64,000 bases of DNA, from positions 372,001-436,000 of the forward strand of contig JAKZZE010000007.1 in the NCBI GenBank assembly GCA_024220505.1, given 5' to 3'. The position numbers were made by a program, and so were the translations under genes. The first letter of the stretch is position 1. Each line of letters begins with the position of its first letter. Under the pieces are notes generated by a model that saw only the letters and a list, made by a program, of their open reading frames with translations, had not been told where the DNA came from and searched no databases. This DNA comes from Rhizopus arrhizus. Lineage: Eukaryota; Mucoromycota; Mucoromycetes; Mucorales; Rhizopodaceae. Below, piece by piece: positions 9,826 through 20,707 of this stretch.

Positions 9826-12762
9826 ATGGGAAAAACAAATCCAAGACCTTACAAGGAAGTAAAAATAAACCTTCAATTAGTACATCGTTGTAATCATGCA
9901 GGCTGTACTAAATCGTATATGAGTCGCTCGGCACTCAAAGCTCATATTCGACATAAACACAGAGTTAATACTGATGATATTCAGGTATATGCAGCATCTA
10001 TTGCAGACAATCATGTCAGCTCTCCTGATGATATGGACTACAGCGCTTCATGGGACGCAATATCCGAGTATGAATCAGAAGATGAAAAAAGTGAACAAGG
10101 TAATGTATTGGAGTACAGTGAGGATGAAGATGAAAGTGAGGATGAGGAAAATGAAGAAAGGGAAATCATCGACAATATTATGGCCAATCGTCAAAATATT
10201 CTTGATTTAAATGACAATGACTGGGAGCAAAACATCAGCGATGGAAATCCTTTTGGAAACACCCAGACTATGATCATGAAGTGCCTTTTTAATGGGTACT
10301 CAAGTCTTTTATCAAGAAGCCAGTTAAAAACTTTGCTGTATGGCGTTAACAAAATTGTTGATTTGGCTGTGGAAAGCACCAAGGCCAACAAACCCTTCAC
10401 CATGCCTTCAGCAAATACAATTATGAAGTCTGAGGCAGGCAAAAAGTATGATGGGCCATCAATCACTACCACCACTATTGAACATACGGTGATAGTTAAA
10501 AATAAAGAAAAAGTAAGCAAGTGCAGTGCCAACATGCCCTCTGAGCACTTAAAGCTGTCATTGACCAATCCTCGGATCAGTAAATACCTCAGTGCTTTAC
10601 CAGACCGTACTGAGGGAGTATCGAAAAATTTGACAACAGGTGAAAAATGGAAAAGCCATCCTCTGTTCCAGCCACCCCAAATTACTATTCGTAATATAGA
10701 CTTCTGGATTGGTGATGTTGTTGAGTTAGATGATTCGCTTTACTATTTTTTGATCCAATCTTTTTTTTGTAAAGATGGTATTAATCAAGTAGATGGATAT
10801 TTTGTTGTGAAAAAGGATGACATGTATATGATATTACCAGAGCTTAGTATGATCCCGCAAGATAAAATGAGTGCTGTACTGGATAAACAATTGATTGCTT
10901 CTAATAACTGCTTTTCAATGTTCAATGGCTCCCCTTGTCCTCTTCCAAACCACTTGCAAAATCTTTTATTTCAAGTCAATGATTCGAAAGTTAAAAAATC
11001 CAACAAGATTGATAACAAATATTTGAAGGTTGTAATTGTCCCCATCATTTTTTTTACTGATGACACTTCTGGAGGCTCTTCGAAACAGCACATTCCATAT
11101 GAAAGTTGGTCAATGACGTACGCCGCCCTTCCTCTTGAGGAACGTGGCCGCAGAGAAAATACAATGTTCATAGGCTGCGCTCCGAAAAGTGATGGTATTA
11201 ATGCTATGCATTTTATTCCTGCTCTGGTTGCCGACATGAAAGCTCTTGAAAAGGGTGTAGCAATGTTCTCTGGTGAGCACAATGAAACTGTTCTGGTCAA
11301 AGCCCCTGTGATGTTTATTTCTGCTGATAACCCAGCCCACTCTGATATATGTGGTATTCAACAACAAACTACTTTGTACTTTTGTCGAAAGTGTTATGTT
11401 CGCAAATCATCCAAGAAAAAAAACCGCAGCCTTCTTGAGAGTGGTATTACTGTAGATAGTTTAAACAGCGTATACAATAATAGATCAAGAAATCATTACG
11501 TCTTAGCTGCCTCAGACTGCAGTCGTAAAAACGTTCAAATAGTAGATGCTTTGGAAGCTGGAGCTCTGAATGCGTGCGATTTGAGTTTTAAAAACACTGG
11601 TTCTCAAGATTTGCTCCTACTAAATTCTTTTGACCCTTCACAAGATACTCCTGTTGAAGCGTTACACTGTTTGCCTCTCGGTGTGGCCAAATATTTAATA
11701 GAACATTTGGTAAAGATTACCTTAGGCGGCAGAGCAAATGAAGACAAAATGAATCGCTTGATAAGCAGACTTAAAGAAAATGAGTGTAACCCCTCCTACA
11801 CTAAAAACTTTAGGAGACAACTCAGGCATGTCGGGTCTTTTGTGGGTCGCGACTTCAAGCAATTAATACAAGTATTGCCTGGTATCATAGCTTCCGAGTT
11901 CACTGATCCAGTCAATGACATTAAAGTTATTCAACTAAACCGGCCCCTGCAAGCGTTGGGTAAGCTGTGCTCTTTACTGTTTGTTCGCCAAATTGAAGCA
12001 GGGTTTGAAGATTATGTGAACTCAATTGAAGTATCAGTTAAAGAGCTTACAGCGTCTTTATATGAATTTGATACTGTCACGCATAACAAAAACGCCTACT
12101 CAACTAAACCAAAAGTTCATTATCTTCATCATATTCATCAGGATATACGACGCTTTGGATGTGCATTGCAGTTTGAAACAGAGAAAGGCGAGATGTTCAA
12201 CAAGTTCATCCGAGAACAGCTATTTCATACCAACCGATTGTCACCTTCTAGAGATGTCGCAATTAGGTTTGGAAGCCAAGAAATCCTAAAGTTTATCATA
12301 GATGGTGGATCTTGGACCAACAAAAATTCCAAACGAGTGCGATATGGAAGCGAAATAAAACAATTTGTCGAAGCTAATGAATCCTTTCGTTCCTTTTTTT
12401 TTAGGGCTCGCGAATTCGCAGAAAATAATTATGAAAACGTAAAAGGAACACCTAAAGCTGGATTCTCTGGAGTATTTAAAAACATTTCTGAAAATACATA
12501 TGTTGTTGGAATAATTACAAAAAATGGAACAGTAAAAAAATATGAAATTGATGCAGAGAAGTATGATTATGGTAGAGTTCTATGCAATGAAACTCAAGAA
12601 AATCTAAATATGAATGATCTGATTCCTGTCGGTACACTGGATATGCACCAAGTAGCTTCAGATTCCTCTCGCTTCATCAATACCAACAAATTTGGAAGCA
12701 TTTTACTTTTAAAAATCTCAACATTTGCAACGCCCTTTCTCAAAACTGTCAAAAATAAATAA
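9826..12762 (+). CDS. CACTA/Plavaka-like transposase with N-terminal C2H2 zinc finger (978 aa)
   Basis: This is the probable DDE transposase that cuts and pastes the surrounding element. It has a single C2H2 finger at residues ~22-46 (C-x4-C...H...H) and a very acidic segment at ~80-115. The central domain holds FFTDDTSGGSS (~408-418), ALPLEERGRRE, SADNPAHSD (~499-507) and a CRKC knuckle (~518). The same order of motifs occurs in fungal repeat-encoded proteins with 'DDTSGN' and 'DNP.QSE'. Further on are DTPVEALHCLPLGVAKYL (~606) and KPKVHYLHHIHQDIRRFG (~761). The frame is uninterrupted and starts with an ATG 36 bp after a T-rich tract. It fills three quarters of the element. Catalytic residue assignment is inferred. 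Confidence 0.75.
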   Translation: MGKTNPRPYKEVKINLQLVHRCNHAGCTKSYMSRSALKAHIRHKHRVNTDDIQVYAASIADNHVSSPDDMDYSASWDAISEYESEDEKSEQGNVLEYSEDEDESEDEENEEREIIDNIMANRQNILDLNDNDWEQNISDGNPFGNTQTMIMKCLFNGYSSLLSRSQLKTLLYGVNKIVDLAVESTKANKPFTMPSANTIMKSEAGKKYDGPSITTTTIEHTVIVKNKEKVSKCSANMPSEHLKLSLTNPRISKYLSALPDRTEGVSKNLTTGEKWKSHPLFQPPQITIRNIDFWIGDVVELDDSLYYFLIQSFFCKDGINQVDGYFVVKKDDMYMILPELSMIPQDKMSAVLDKQLIASNNCFSMFNGSPCPLPNHLQNLLFQVNDSKVKKSNKIDNKYLKVVIVPIIFFTDDTSGGSSKQHIPYESWSMTYAALPLEERGRRENTMFIGCAPKSDGINAMHFIPALVADMKALEKGVAMFSGEHNETVLVKAPVMFISADNPAHSDICGIQQQTTLYFCRKCYVRKSSKKKNRSLLESGITVDSLNSVYNNRSRNHYVLAASDCSRKNVQIVDALEAGALNACDLSFKNTGSQDLLLLNSFDPSQDTPVEALHCLPLGVAKYLIEHLVKITLGGRANEDKMNRLISRLKENECNPSYTKNFRRQLRHVGSFVGRDFKQLIQVLPGIIASEFTDPVNDIKVIQLNRPLQALGKLCSLLFVRQIEAGFEDYVNSIEVSVKELTASLYEFDTVTHNKNAYSTKPKVHYLHHIHQDIRRFGCALQFETEKGEMFNKFIREQLFHTNRLSPSRDVAIRFGSQEILKFIIDGGSWTNKNSKRVRYGSEIKQFVEANESFRSFFFRAREFAENNYENVKGTPKAGFSGVFKNISENTYVVGIITKNGTVKKYEIDAEKYDYGRVLCNETQENLNMNDLIPVGTLDMHQVASDSSRFINTNKFGSILLLKISTFATPFLKTVKNK

Positions 12763-12911
12763 ATTTGCACTGTAATTTTTTATTTTTTTGAGCAGAAACT
12801 TTATTTGACTGCATTTTTTAGTACTTTGTGAAAAAAAATTGAAAAATAAAAAAAAAAATCGGCCATCAGCCAATCACATTTGTCTAAATCATGTTTTTAC
12901 TAAATTTTGCC

Positions 12912-12933
12912 AAAAATCTCGACGGGTGTGTAA
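12912..12933 (-). repeat. right terminal inverted repeat of CACTA-like element
   Basis: The repeat reads AAAAATCTCGACGGGTGTG then TAA and is a perfect inverse of 9026-9047. The transposase stop at 12762 leaves a 150-bp A/T-rich 3' end with no CCAGG repeat cluster comparable to the left side. Confidence 0.9.
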
Positions 12934-13560
12934 TAATTTTCTATGCATTTTTTTAGGTACCAAGCCACTTCAGAGTAAGACGTAAATATTTTGTGCCTTT
13001 TTTTTATTTAAACAATTGTATGGCATAATGAAATACCATCGACAATAGCCTTCTTTTAGGATCTTCTCTACAAAACTGAACTATTGGACGTGGCTCCAAT
13101 ATTAATGTTCGTCTCTTTTATTCAATTCATGTGGTATGCGGTCAAGTGAAGTCATTGAAACAAGTAATTAGTAGTATTAACACAATCTAATTCTTTTATT
13201 GTTGTTGATAGTTTGGCGCAGTATGGGAAAGAAGATAGTTATAGTATTAATTTTATGACCGATATAACATCCTACCGGTAATATTGTTGTTGCCTTTAAT
13301 TGCTAGTGAATGCATTTCGTTCAGAAAAAAACTATGTTATTCATAATTAAGTTGAGAATATCCGCCAAAATTGAAAAAAGTGCAATGTTCCACTTTCTTT
13401 ACTCAAACGTGTCAAAATAATAACGGTATGAAAGTAACCTCTATTTAACCTTGTTGTTTGCATTACCTTTTCATAATAAATAACCTTTTTTTGTTCATGT
13501 TCAAATTCTTTTTTATTTGTTTCTTTTTTTAGAGTGTATATTTAAAGAAAGTTAAGAAGG
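12934..13560. other. AT-rich stretch, nothing recognised
   Basis: No open frame of note, repeat or known element is visible between the CACTA-like element and the next LINE relic. Confidence 0.3.
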
Positions 13561-14417
13561 AATTCTATCATAACATTTCGAGATTTGACATTTTGAATGG
13601 TTTGTAAAACCATACAAATCACTCAATAAGACTTGCTCACAGGCATCCTTGATTCTACTGGACATGGTTATTGTAGAACAGTAACTGATTGTAGTTGACA
13701 TTGATAGTCTTAATACAAGATCCTGATTAAATAAAACAAAATATAAGTTTATTTAAATAAGATCATGCAATCAATTCCAATTAAACATGTTCTTTTAGGA
13801 TATGCTTTGTATTAATGAGAGCTCTTTGATAAGAAGAAGTATCAACTAAAATAACAAGATCCAATCCAATATCAGGAATATTGCTAATCTTTCATATAAT
13901 TGAAATAACGCGTAAAATAACCTTATTCAAATCAGTGAGGAATTCCCAGAATAAAAGATAATCTATGACAGACATACAAAAGAACAAATGAAAAGTTTTC
14001 ATAATCATAATTATAGATGACACTGGCTAAAGTACCTGAATATTAGAAGAACGCTTACAATAGAAGATATCAAGCCACTCACTCAATAAGATATAAATAC
14101 CTACCTTCTATTAGAATAATTTTTACTTTAACTTAAACTGAAATAAAGATCAGTCTCAAAGAGTACTCTAAACTGTTTCTTGATCTTGTTTCTACCTTTT
14201 ATTTTATTATCGTAACCATTATACAATAGACTGTATCAATGGGAAACCAAGATACACGATAGGATCTGTATTTGTTGGTAGATGAATTCGAGGTATATTC
14301 ATATCAGTTAGATCTCGCTCCCAATAGCTAGAGTGGTCGTGACCTGATAGCGAGATGGTTTCCACTTTTTTGTAATTGATGCGAGCATTAGAAGATCGAC
14401 TATAAACTTCTATATGA
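13561..14417 (-). pseudogene. LINE reverse-transcriptase relic, split by an LTR E copy
   Basis: On the minus strand, 14417-14229 reads SSNARINYKKVETISLSGHD and ends YLGFPLIQS, the thumb region just after the LINE RT active site (compare IRYLGFVVFG in LINE L). The continuation appears after the LTR at 13664-13561 as weakly matching sequence (SSRIKDACEQVLL). The piece is decayed, and only about 100 residues can be followed. Confidence 0.55.
13665..14228. repeat. LTR family E copy (about 564 bp), termini mutated
   Basis: The sequence is nearly identical to the solo LTR at 25477-26044 and runs in the same orientation. The ends read TATTGTAG and ATACAATA where the other copy has TGTTGTAG and ATACAACA, so the canonical TG and CA have each become TA. 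No matching target duplication was found. The LTR interrupts a LINE relic. Confidence 0.8.
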
Positions 14418-14581
14418 TGTTTTAACCTGGAGATGGCACAAGTTTTTAGTTTCGCTCACTAGTTTCTTAATCCATTTTCAAGTCCGATTACTTCGCTTTT
14501 GTAAGAGTATGAATTACGGTTAAAAGAACTAACTTTATTGAAATTTCCAATTTGATAATATTTAACAACAGCGGACTCTTA
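14418..14581. repeat. probable 3' LTR of gypsy H (about 164 bp)
   Basis: The segment starts TGTTTTAACCTGG and ends GGACTCTTACA. On the minus strand a polypurine tract AAAGGGGGGATAG (14582-14594) lies directly before it, as expected at the 3' LTR boundary of a minus-strand retrotransposon. The left edge is inferred from the TG and from where the LINE relic ends. Confidence 0.55.
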
Positions 14582-14663
14582 CACTATCCCCCCTTTAATA
14601 AAGGTTGAACGTATGTGAATATTTTTTATAAATGTCTCTTATATTTGCGGTTGTCTTTATGAC

Positions 14664-15660
14664 TCAGTTGTTTTCACTTTTCTCTAGTTTGAAGCTGGAA
14701 CCGTCTTTGTTGATTTCTTTGACAATCCAAGGTCCAGTAAACTTTGGCTTTGGAAATTTCCACTCTTGTTTCATCTTGACTTTGTAAACTTCATCGTTGA
14801 CTTTTATTGTTTCTTTTTCTTTCCAATTCTTGTTGAAATAGCGTTGTTGACGTCCTTGGCTTTGTTGTAGGTTTTGACGAATGTTGTTGTGAATAATTGG
14901 TAGGAAATGACTCAAGTAGGAAAACCATGTTTTGCTGTTATGACTTGATAAGTTGATGGCCATAGGAACTTCGTTCATTCCAGGGAGTTTTGCTTGTCGT
15001 CCAAACATAGCCTCGAAGGGTGAATAATCGGTTGAAGCACTTTTTGATGTGTTGATGGCAAAAGTTACGAAAGGTAAATATATATCCCATTGGTCAGGAA
15101 TTTCTTCTACATAAGTTGCTAAAGCGGTCTTGATCGTTCTGTTCATTCTCTCTACCATTCCATCTGATTGAGGATGTTCAACGCTCGTTACCGTCTTTTT
15201 GATACCAAGTCGATTGCAGACAACATACATTGCTTCTGATATAAAGTTGCGACCATTGTCAGTGATCCATTTAGCAGGTGTTCCGAATGTCAGGACAACT
15301 GAGTATAATAGGACGTTGGCCACCGAGTTAGTGTCAAACGAGGGGAGCGCAGCAGTTACCATCCATTTCGTGAAGTAGTCCATAAATACCAGTAAGTGCT
15401 TATTTCCACGAGTAGTTTCAGGTAAGTAAGCCACGTCTGCAGCCCATACCTCACAGGGTTCAGACACCACGATACTTTTCAATTCTACAACTTGTGAGTG
15501 GGAGTTTTGTGTTTTTGGCACACCACGCAGTTCTTGACAAACTTGATAACGTCTTGTGTTATTGAGGGCCACCATGCATTCTCTTTTGCTTTTGCTAAAG
15601 GCTGAAGGAAAAGATACGATGCAAGGGGATTCCGAGCCGGGTACCTGTCCTACATAAAAT
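14664..15660 (-). pseudogene. Ty3/gypsy H pol relic: integrase
   Basis: The integrase core is clear, with EVWAADVAYLPETT (first Asp), WITDNGRNF (second Asp) and HPQSDGMVERMNRT (Glu) about 35 residues later. A C-terminal SH3-like part follows (KVKMKQEWKFPKPKFTGPW). The N-terminal zinc-binding part (NCVVCQKHK) lies upstream in another frame, so a frameshift near 15490 splits the protein. Further upstream LSRYPA-like sequence from the end of RNase H fades out at ~15660. No chromodomain is seen before the stop. Reverse transcriptase, protease and gag are missing. Confidence 0.8.
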
Positions 15661-16120
15661 CTAATTATGGTAATCGATGCGCCCGAATTTTCCGGATCGA
15701 ATGGTATAGCTTTAATGACCGCCACATGTAAACTCAGCTCTTAAATCGCATAATATCGATAAAAAACTACCTTTAGCGGACTAAAAAAGAAGGATTGCAT
15801 GCCCGCTGTTTGTTGCACAGAGGCATATATTACCTCAAACGATTCAAATAATTTTTTCGCTTCTAACGATAGTATTTCCGAAGCAGTCACTGTACCACCA
15901 GATGAACTACGATCATTCAAAGACGAAAAAACTATTTGGCGGACCGTCAAGTAAGATTACGGCGTGATTGCAGACCGGATACTACCCATATTTGAGACTT
16001 ACACCCAATTATGGATCCATTTAATGATTCTGCACCAAATTATGATACATGTGAAGCGGTCACAATAGTATTCAGAAAGCATGGGCTTCCAATCACTAAA
16101 ACGCCGCATCGATTAAGTGT
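15661..16120 (+). pseudogene. decayed plus-strand coding relic, family unknown
   Basis: Successive short frames have protein-like composition: about 15797-15955 (DELRSFKDEKTIWRTVK then stop), 15956-16010 (DYGVIADRILPIFETYTQLW) and 16012-16120 (MDPFNDSAPNYDTCEAVTIV). They read like one protein broken by a stop and a frameshift, cut on the right by LTR G. No domain is recognised. Confidence 0.35.
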
Positions 16121-16183
16121 TCTAACTATAGAAGTAGGGAAGAATTAACAAGACCGAACAATAGTTCTAAAGTCGAATACTTT
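16121..16183. repeat. LTR G copy, left piece, split by gypsy F
   Basis: The sequence AAGACCGAACAATAGTTC to AAAGTCGAATACTTT is the inverse of the end of the LTR G copy at 5256-5588. The copy resumes at 23732, after gypsy F. Its outer edge is approximate. Confidence 0.65.
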
Positions 16184-16580
16184 TGTGATATTTAGGGTTT
16201 ATAATATAAAAAAGTACTAAGTCAATCAACAAATATAAAAATAAGTGAGACTCAAAGTAGATTGTCCTTTATTCAAGTTAAAAATATGAGGGTATTTATA
16301 CTTTTCTATCCACGGCTAAATAATAATATTCACAGTATATGATTATTGATTATTAATCGATATTAGACGATGCGTTAATTATATGATTGGTATTGTTTAA
16401 CATCTTTTATCAAGAAGTAATTATTAATCCTGATTCAGGAACTTGTTAGAATATTCTGGAGTGGATCGGGATATGATTTTATTTGACGTGGCATAATACA
16501 ATGTCCGATATTCCTAATTTGGATGATCATTGTTCGTAGTAATTTTACAGTATTACTTTATTATATGTGTAAATACCACA
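16184..16580 (-). repeat. gypsy F 3' LTR
   Basis: TG...CA termini (TGTGATATTTAGGG ... AATACCACA), 397 bp. It matches 23330-23726 apart from TAATAATATTC versus TAATAGTATTC. Confidence 0.95.
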
Positions 16581-16612
16581 TCCCTCCCTGCCAGATTGGG
16601 ACAATCGTTTAT

Positions 16613-17395
16613 TTATGTACGATTTCTTTTGCTTCGTCTTAAGTCGTTAATATCTGTGGCTTTTCTTTTAGTTTTATTATGGGTCTTGTCTATGTCTTTA
16701 GATAATTTATATTTATTATCCTGATTAACTTTGGTGTCCTTATCATAGAGTGATTTAAGTGATTCTGTAGCTTTATGTAAAATTCCCTTTTCATTATTGT
16801 GTTTATGTATTAAAGGCTTATTTTTTATGAGACCTCTCTTGAATTTATTTTGTGGATGTAATCCCATTCTTTTCATATAGTTCTCAATGGTAGAGGTATG
16901 AGTGATTTTATCAGGCGTAAGCCATGAGTCTTCATCCTTACTATACCCTTTCCAACGTACTTTGAACTCTCTGTTATTACCGCTGCCTCTGTGATCTACG
17001 ATTCCTTCGATTTCATAAACCTCTTCATTGTCCTCGTTTATATTATGCAGATCAATTGGTTTTAATTCGGAAGGAGTATAGTCTCGAGACATTAGTAATC
17101 CCATTTCGTCCTGGAGCACGTAGGATCCACCTCTGGTTTTACGAATCACTGTGTATGGGCCATCATATACAGGATTTAATGAACCAGTCATAGTAGGAAC
17201 TTTAGCCATGACATGACTTCCTTCTTGGAAGTCATCAACTATTGTGTTATGCTTTTCAAACTGCTTTTTCATGTTTTCAACATACTTGTCAGTTTTATCT
17301 TTAATGGCTGGGAAGACTACTTGATTCATATGATCAATTCTTTCCAACAATTCTTCGTATGAGAGCGGTACGGCTTTCTTAGGATCCTTTTTCGG
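16613..17395 (-). pseudogene. gypsy F integrase C-terminus and chromodomain
   Basis: After a frameshift near 17390, the minus-strand frame continues the integrase (LLERIDHMNQVVFPAIKDKT). It then shows the GPY-type module (DGPYTVIRKTRGGSYVLQDE), a chromodomain (VYEIEGIVDHRG...FKVRWKGYSKDEDSWLT) and a basic tail ending RRSKRNRT. The chromodomain is expected to steer integration to modified chromatin, as in other chromoviruses. The aromatic cage residues are present in part (Y, W, Y/W positions). Confidence 0.9.
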
Positions 17396-18925
17396 TAATC
17401 CTCGAATCCGTTTATTTTTCTCGCAAACATCAAAGAAAAAGGTGGTGTGTTGAGTCTTTTAGATACTTTGTTATTTATAAATAACTGTACACTAGGTACA
17501 TAAAAGTCCCAGTCTTGTCCTGTTCCTTGTACTGATTTAGCAATAGCAATCTTAGCAGTCTTAACCCATCTTTCCGCACTGCCATTTGCTTGCGGATGAT
17601 AAGGTGAGATAAGTCTGTGATCTATGCCTGTACTTTCAGTTAACAGTTTCATTGTGACATTTTTAAATTCGGTTCCGTTGTCTGATTGTAAAATACGTGG
17701 GTAACCAAAGTCACTAAAAACTTGAACAAGAGTTCCAGCAATAGTTTTGGCTTTCTTATTTGGTAAACACCTTAGAATACAGAATCGTGTGCATATGTCT
17801 AATAGCACTAATAAGTATTTATTGTCATTCGGAGTTGTGGGTAATTCAGCTAAATCCATTGACCAGTGATCACCAGGTAGATATGAGTATACTGGTCTTA
17901 GAGGATGATACCCTTTTCTGGTTATATTATGCTTTTGACAAGCAACACATGATTTAACAAGTTCGACTGCGTCGACTATCATGTTTTTCCAGTGCAATCC
18001 GTCATTATGTAATACTTTTACTATATTTTCAGCACCAAAGTGACCCATTAGGTGAGCCCTTAACATCAGTTGCTTCCTTTCATTTTCAGGAGGAGTCATA
18101 TAGTCACACTGCTTATGTTGTGCAGGTTTTTTTACTGTGAACGTTTTATGATTATTTGATCTTGTAGCTCTTATTGCTGTATGTATAATGCCATTTTTAG
18201 CTCTAGTATCCTGTTCACTCCCCCTCAGCATTTGATCCGTAGGGAAAAGGCGAGATAAATGGTCAGGTAATATGTTATCCATACCAGGAAGATGAATTAC
18301 CTTAAATTGGTAATCGAGAATGGTATCAAACCAATTCATCATCATGGTATTTGCATATTTTTGTGTATGAAGATAAGTCAGAGCTTTATGATCCGTATAA
18401 AGTGTAAAAGGATTACCCCATAAAAATTTATGAAACTTTTTGAGTGCAAATACGATTGCTAAAAGTTCTCTCTTCGTGGTACTATAATTTCTCTCGGACT
18501 TGGAAAGAGAACGTGCCATGAAACCAATATATTTTATCGTGGTCTTTTTCTTTCCTTTGTTTTTTAAAACATTATCGTTTTTAGCTACATCTGTAGAATC
18601 AACATTAGATGTCAACTCCACTTGTTCTTGATATAGCACAGCACCAATACCGTAATTTGAAGCATCAGTTGCAACAAAGAATGGCTGTTGGAGATCAGGT
18701 TGACTTAATACCACATTAGAAAGTAAAACTTTCTTTATTGCCTCAAAATGAGTTTGATGCAATGGTGTCCAATCCTTTTCAGTTATTATTTTGCTGTTAC
18801 GAAGATGATCTAAAGGAGCAGTTAACGTGGCTGCTTTAGGAATGTGCTCGCGAAAATAGTTTACAACACCTAGGAATCGCTGAACATCAGTGCCACATGT
18901 AGGTTTAGGCCATTCCTCTATTTGT
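17340..18925 (-). pseudogene. gypsy F RT connection, RNase H and integrase core
   Basis: The minus-strand frame joins the reverse transcriptase after a 2-nt loss near 18920. It contains the RT connection (VNYFREHIPKAATLTAPLDH) and RNase H (FFVATDASNYGIGAVLYQEQ, YTDHKALTYL). The integrase follows: zinc-binding H-H-C-C (AHLMGHFGAENI ... SCVACQKHN), the catalytic core with MDLAELP (Asp), LQSDNGTEF (Asp) and HPQANGSAERWV (Glu). The frame is lost again near 17390 within EDYRK. Two small indels therefore disable pol in this copy. Confidence 0.9.
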
Positions 18926-20705
18926 TAGCTTACGAGTATCTAACGAAGAACCTTTAGCAGAGATGCAAAAACCGAGTAAATAAACACAGCTTTGTGCAAA
19001 ATGACATTTATCAACGTTGAGAACGAGATTCACCCTGGTAAGCGCTTCTATGGCAGCTTTTACGTGTACAGCATGCTCTTCCATATTTTTCGACATTATA
19101 ACAATATCGTCAATGAAAGTTCGTACAAAGGGCATGTCTTTAAATATCTGCGTCATCACTCTTTGGAATACGTTTGATAGGAATTTTATCCCAAAAGGAG
19201 CACCAACAAACATATACTGCTGACCGTTATATGTAAATGCGGTTTTAGGTTGGTCTTCATCATGAATTTTAAAACGATGAAACGCAGCAGTTAAATCCAA
19301 GGTAGTGAAGATTGAGGATCCAGATAATTCATGAAAAATATCCGTTATGAGAGGTATAGGAAATTTATCATCTGGTAATAGAGCATTCATATGTCGAGGA
19401 TCTAAACATGGTCTTTTTCCAGTTTTATTTCCATTTGCATCCTTTTTATCAGCTAAAGTTAATGGAGAATTCCAGGCTGTATTTACAGGAGCTTTTGTGA
19501 TGGTACCATTGTCCAACCATTTATTGATGGCTTCATCCAAGACAGGTTTCAATTTATACGCTATGGGATATTGCTTATGATTTACAATTTTTCCTTTTTC
19601 CGTGGGTAAGTGGATTATGGATTCAGGTACTGTGCAGAATGCATCTTTGGGTATGTTCATATTTTCAGTAAGTAAAGGCTGAATTTTTTCTATGAACTGG
19701 GTTCGTTCATGCTCAGTGCCAGCAGGAGAGTTGTTGGGTTTAACAGTGTCATCAATTGAATCATCAAAGATGACTTCATTATCATCCCAATTATGAGCGA
19801 CTCCAGTGAGAGCAATACCCAAATGACTTAAGATATCAAGTCCAAGAATGACATCACTTTTGTCATCTTCGTTAAAATCCATAATCTCAAATGAATGATG
19901 GAATGTTTTTCCATTATACTTTAATTCAAGTGGTTCAGTAATACCAATTCTTTTTACAACATTGTCTTTTCCAGCTAAATTAATAAGACCAGTTTTATGA
20001 TAGAATTTAACTTTATTTATTTCAATAAATTTTCTATTTATAACTGATATTTCTGCACCAGTGTCAATCAAACCAAGTGCTCTATTCGTCTGGATGATAA
20101 TAGGAGTATATAAAGAAAAGGAATTGTGAGTCAACAAGTCATTTTTTTCTTGTTTTATTGCTCTTATGCACTTACCAAGTTGCATTTTATCCTCTAGTTC
20201 ATCATCAGTACTAGATTTCTTGTTATTTGATTGTCTCTTGGCAAATTCATTCCATGCCTTAGTAGAGGGGTGATCAAATTTTTTAACTTCTTTTTTTCGT
20301 TTTTCTATCTTTCTTATTGTGCTTTTATTCTTTTGAGCAAAGAATTCCATGCACTTATGTCCCTTTAACCATGTATCTTTACAATATAGACACTTTTTGG
20401 GATTGGAGGAGTCAGAAGAACTTGAAGAGGTGAAGTGACCATTAGAACTCTTTTGTTTCTTTATAAAGTCACCATTTGAGGACTCAGAATGACCTCTTTT
20501 TGCAGCCTTGAAACCATGGCGTTCACTTTTAGAGCTCTTGTATGGGGCGGAAGCAGCATGAGGTTGATGCTTGTGTACTTCCAGACCAGAAGCAAGTTTT
20601 TCCACTTCCCGAATTGAGTTTATGTCTTGCAGGAAAGTAGCACCATAGTTGGATGACAGTACCGTTCTTATATGAAGGTTTAAATCATCATGAAGAGAGT
20701 TGATG
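18905..20705 (-). pseudogene. gypsy F gag C-terminus, protease and reverse transcriptase
   Basis: This is the second part of one fused gag-pol frame; the first part lies beyond M1. It includes a zinc knuckle (CLYCKDTWLKGHKC), the retropepsin LIDTGAEISVI with ILGLDILSHLGI, and RT motifs (RPCLDPRHMNALL, FTTLDLTAAFH, the catalytic FIDDIVIM). The frame ends at LTNRGMA, where 2 nt appear to be missing compared with the downstream frame. Gag and pol share one frame here, unlike gypsy B. The first codons in this block before TA at 20706 continue gag directly. Confidence 0.9.
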
Positions 20706-20707
20706 TA

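Larger units (their letters stand above)
9026..12933 (+). mobile_element. CACTA/Plavaka-like DNA transposon (about 3.9 kb), apparently complete
   Basis: A 22-bp perfect inverted repeat bounds the segment (9026-9047 and 12912-12933). Counting from the CAC start, the ends are CACACCCGTCGAGATTTTT with TA outside on both sides, consistent with a short target duplication. Inside are subterminal repeats near the left end and one long transposase frame. Ends starting CAC, short duplications and subterminal repeats are features of the CACTA (CMC) superfamily. The exact family name is inference. Confidence 0.8.
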
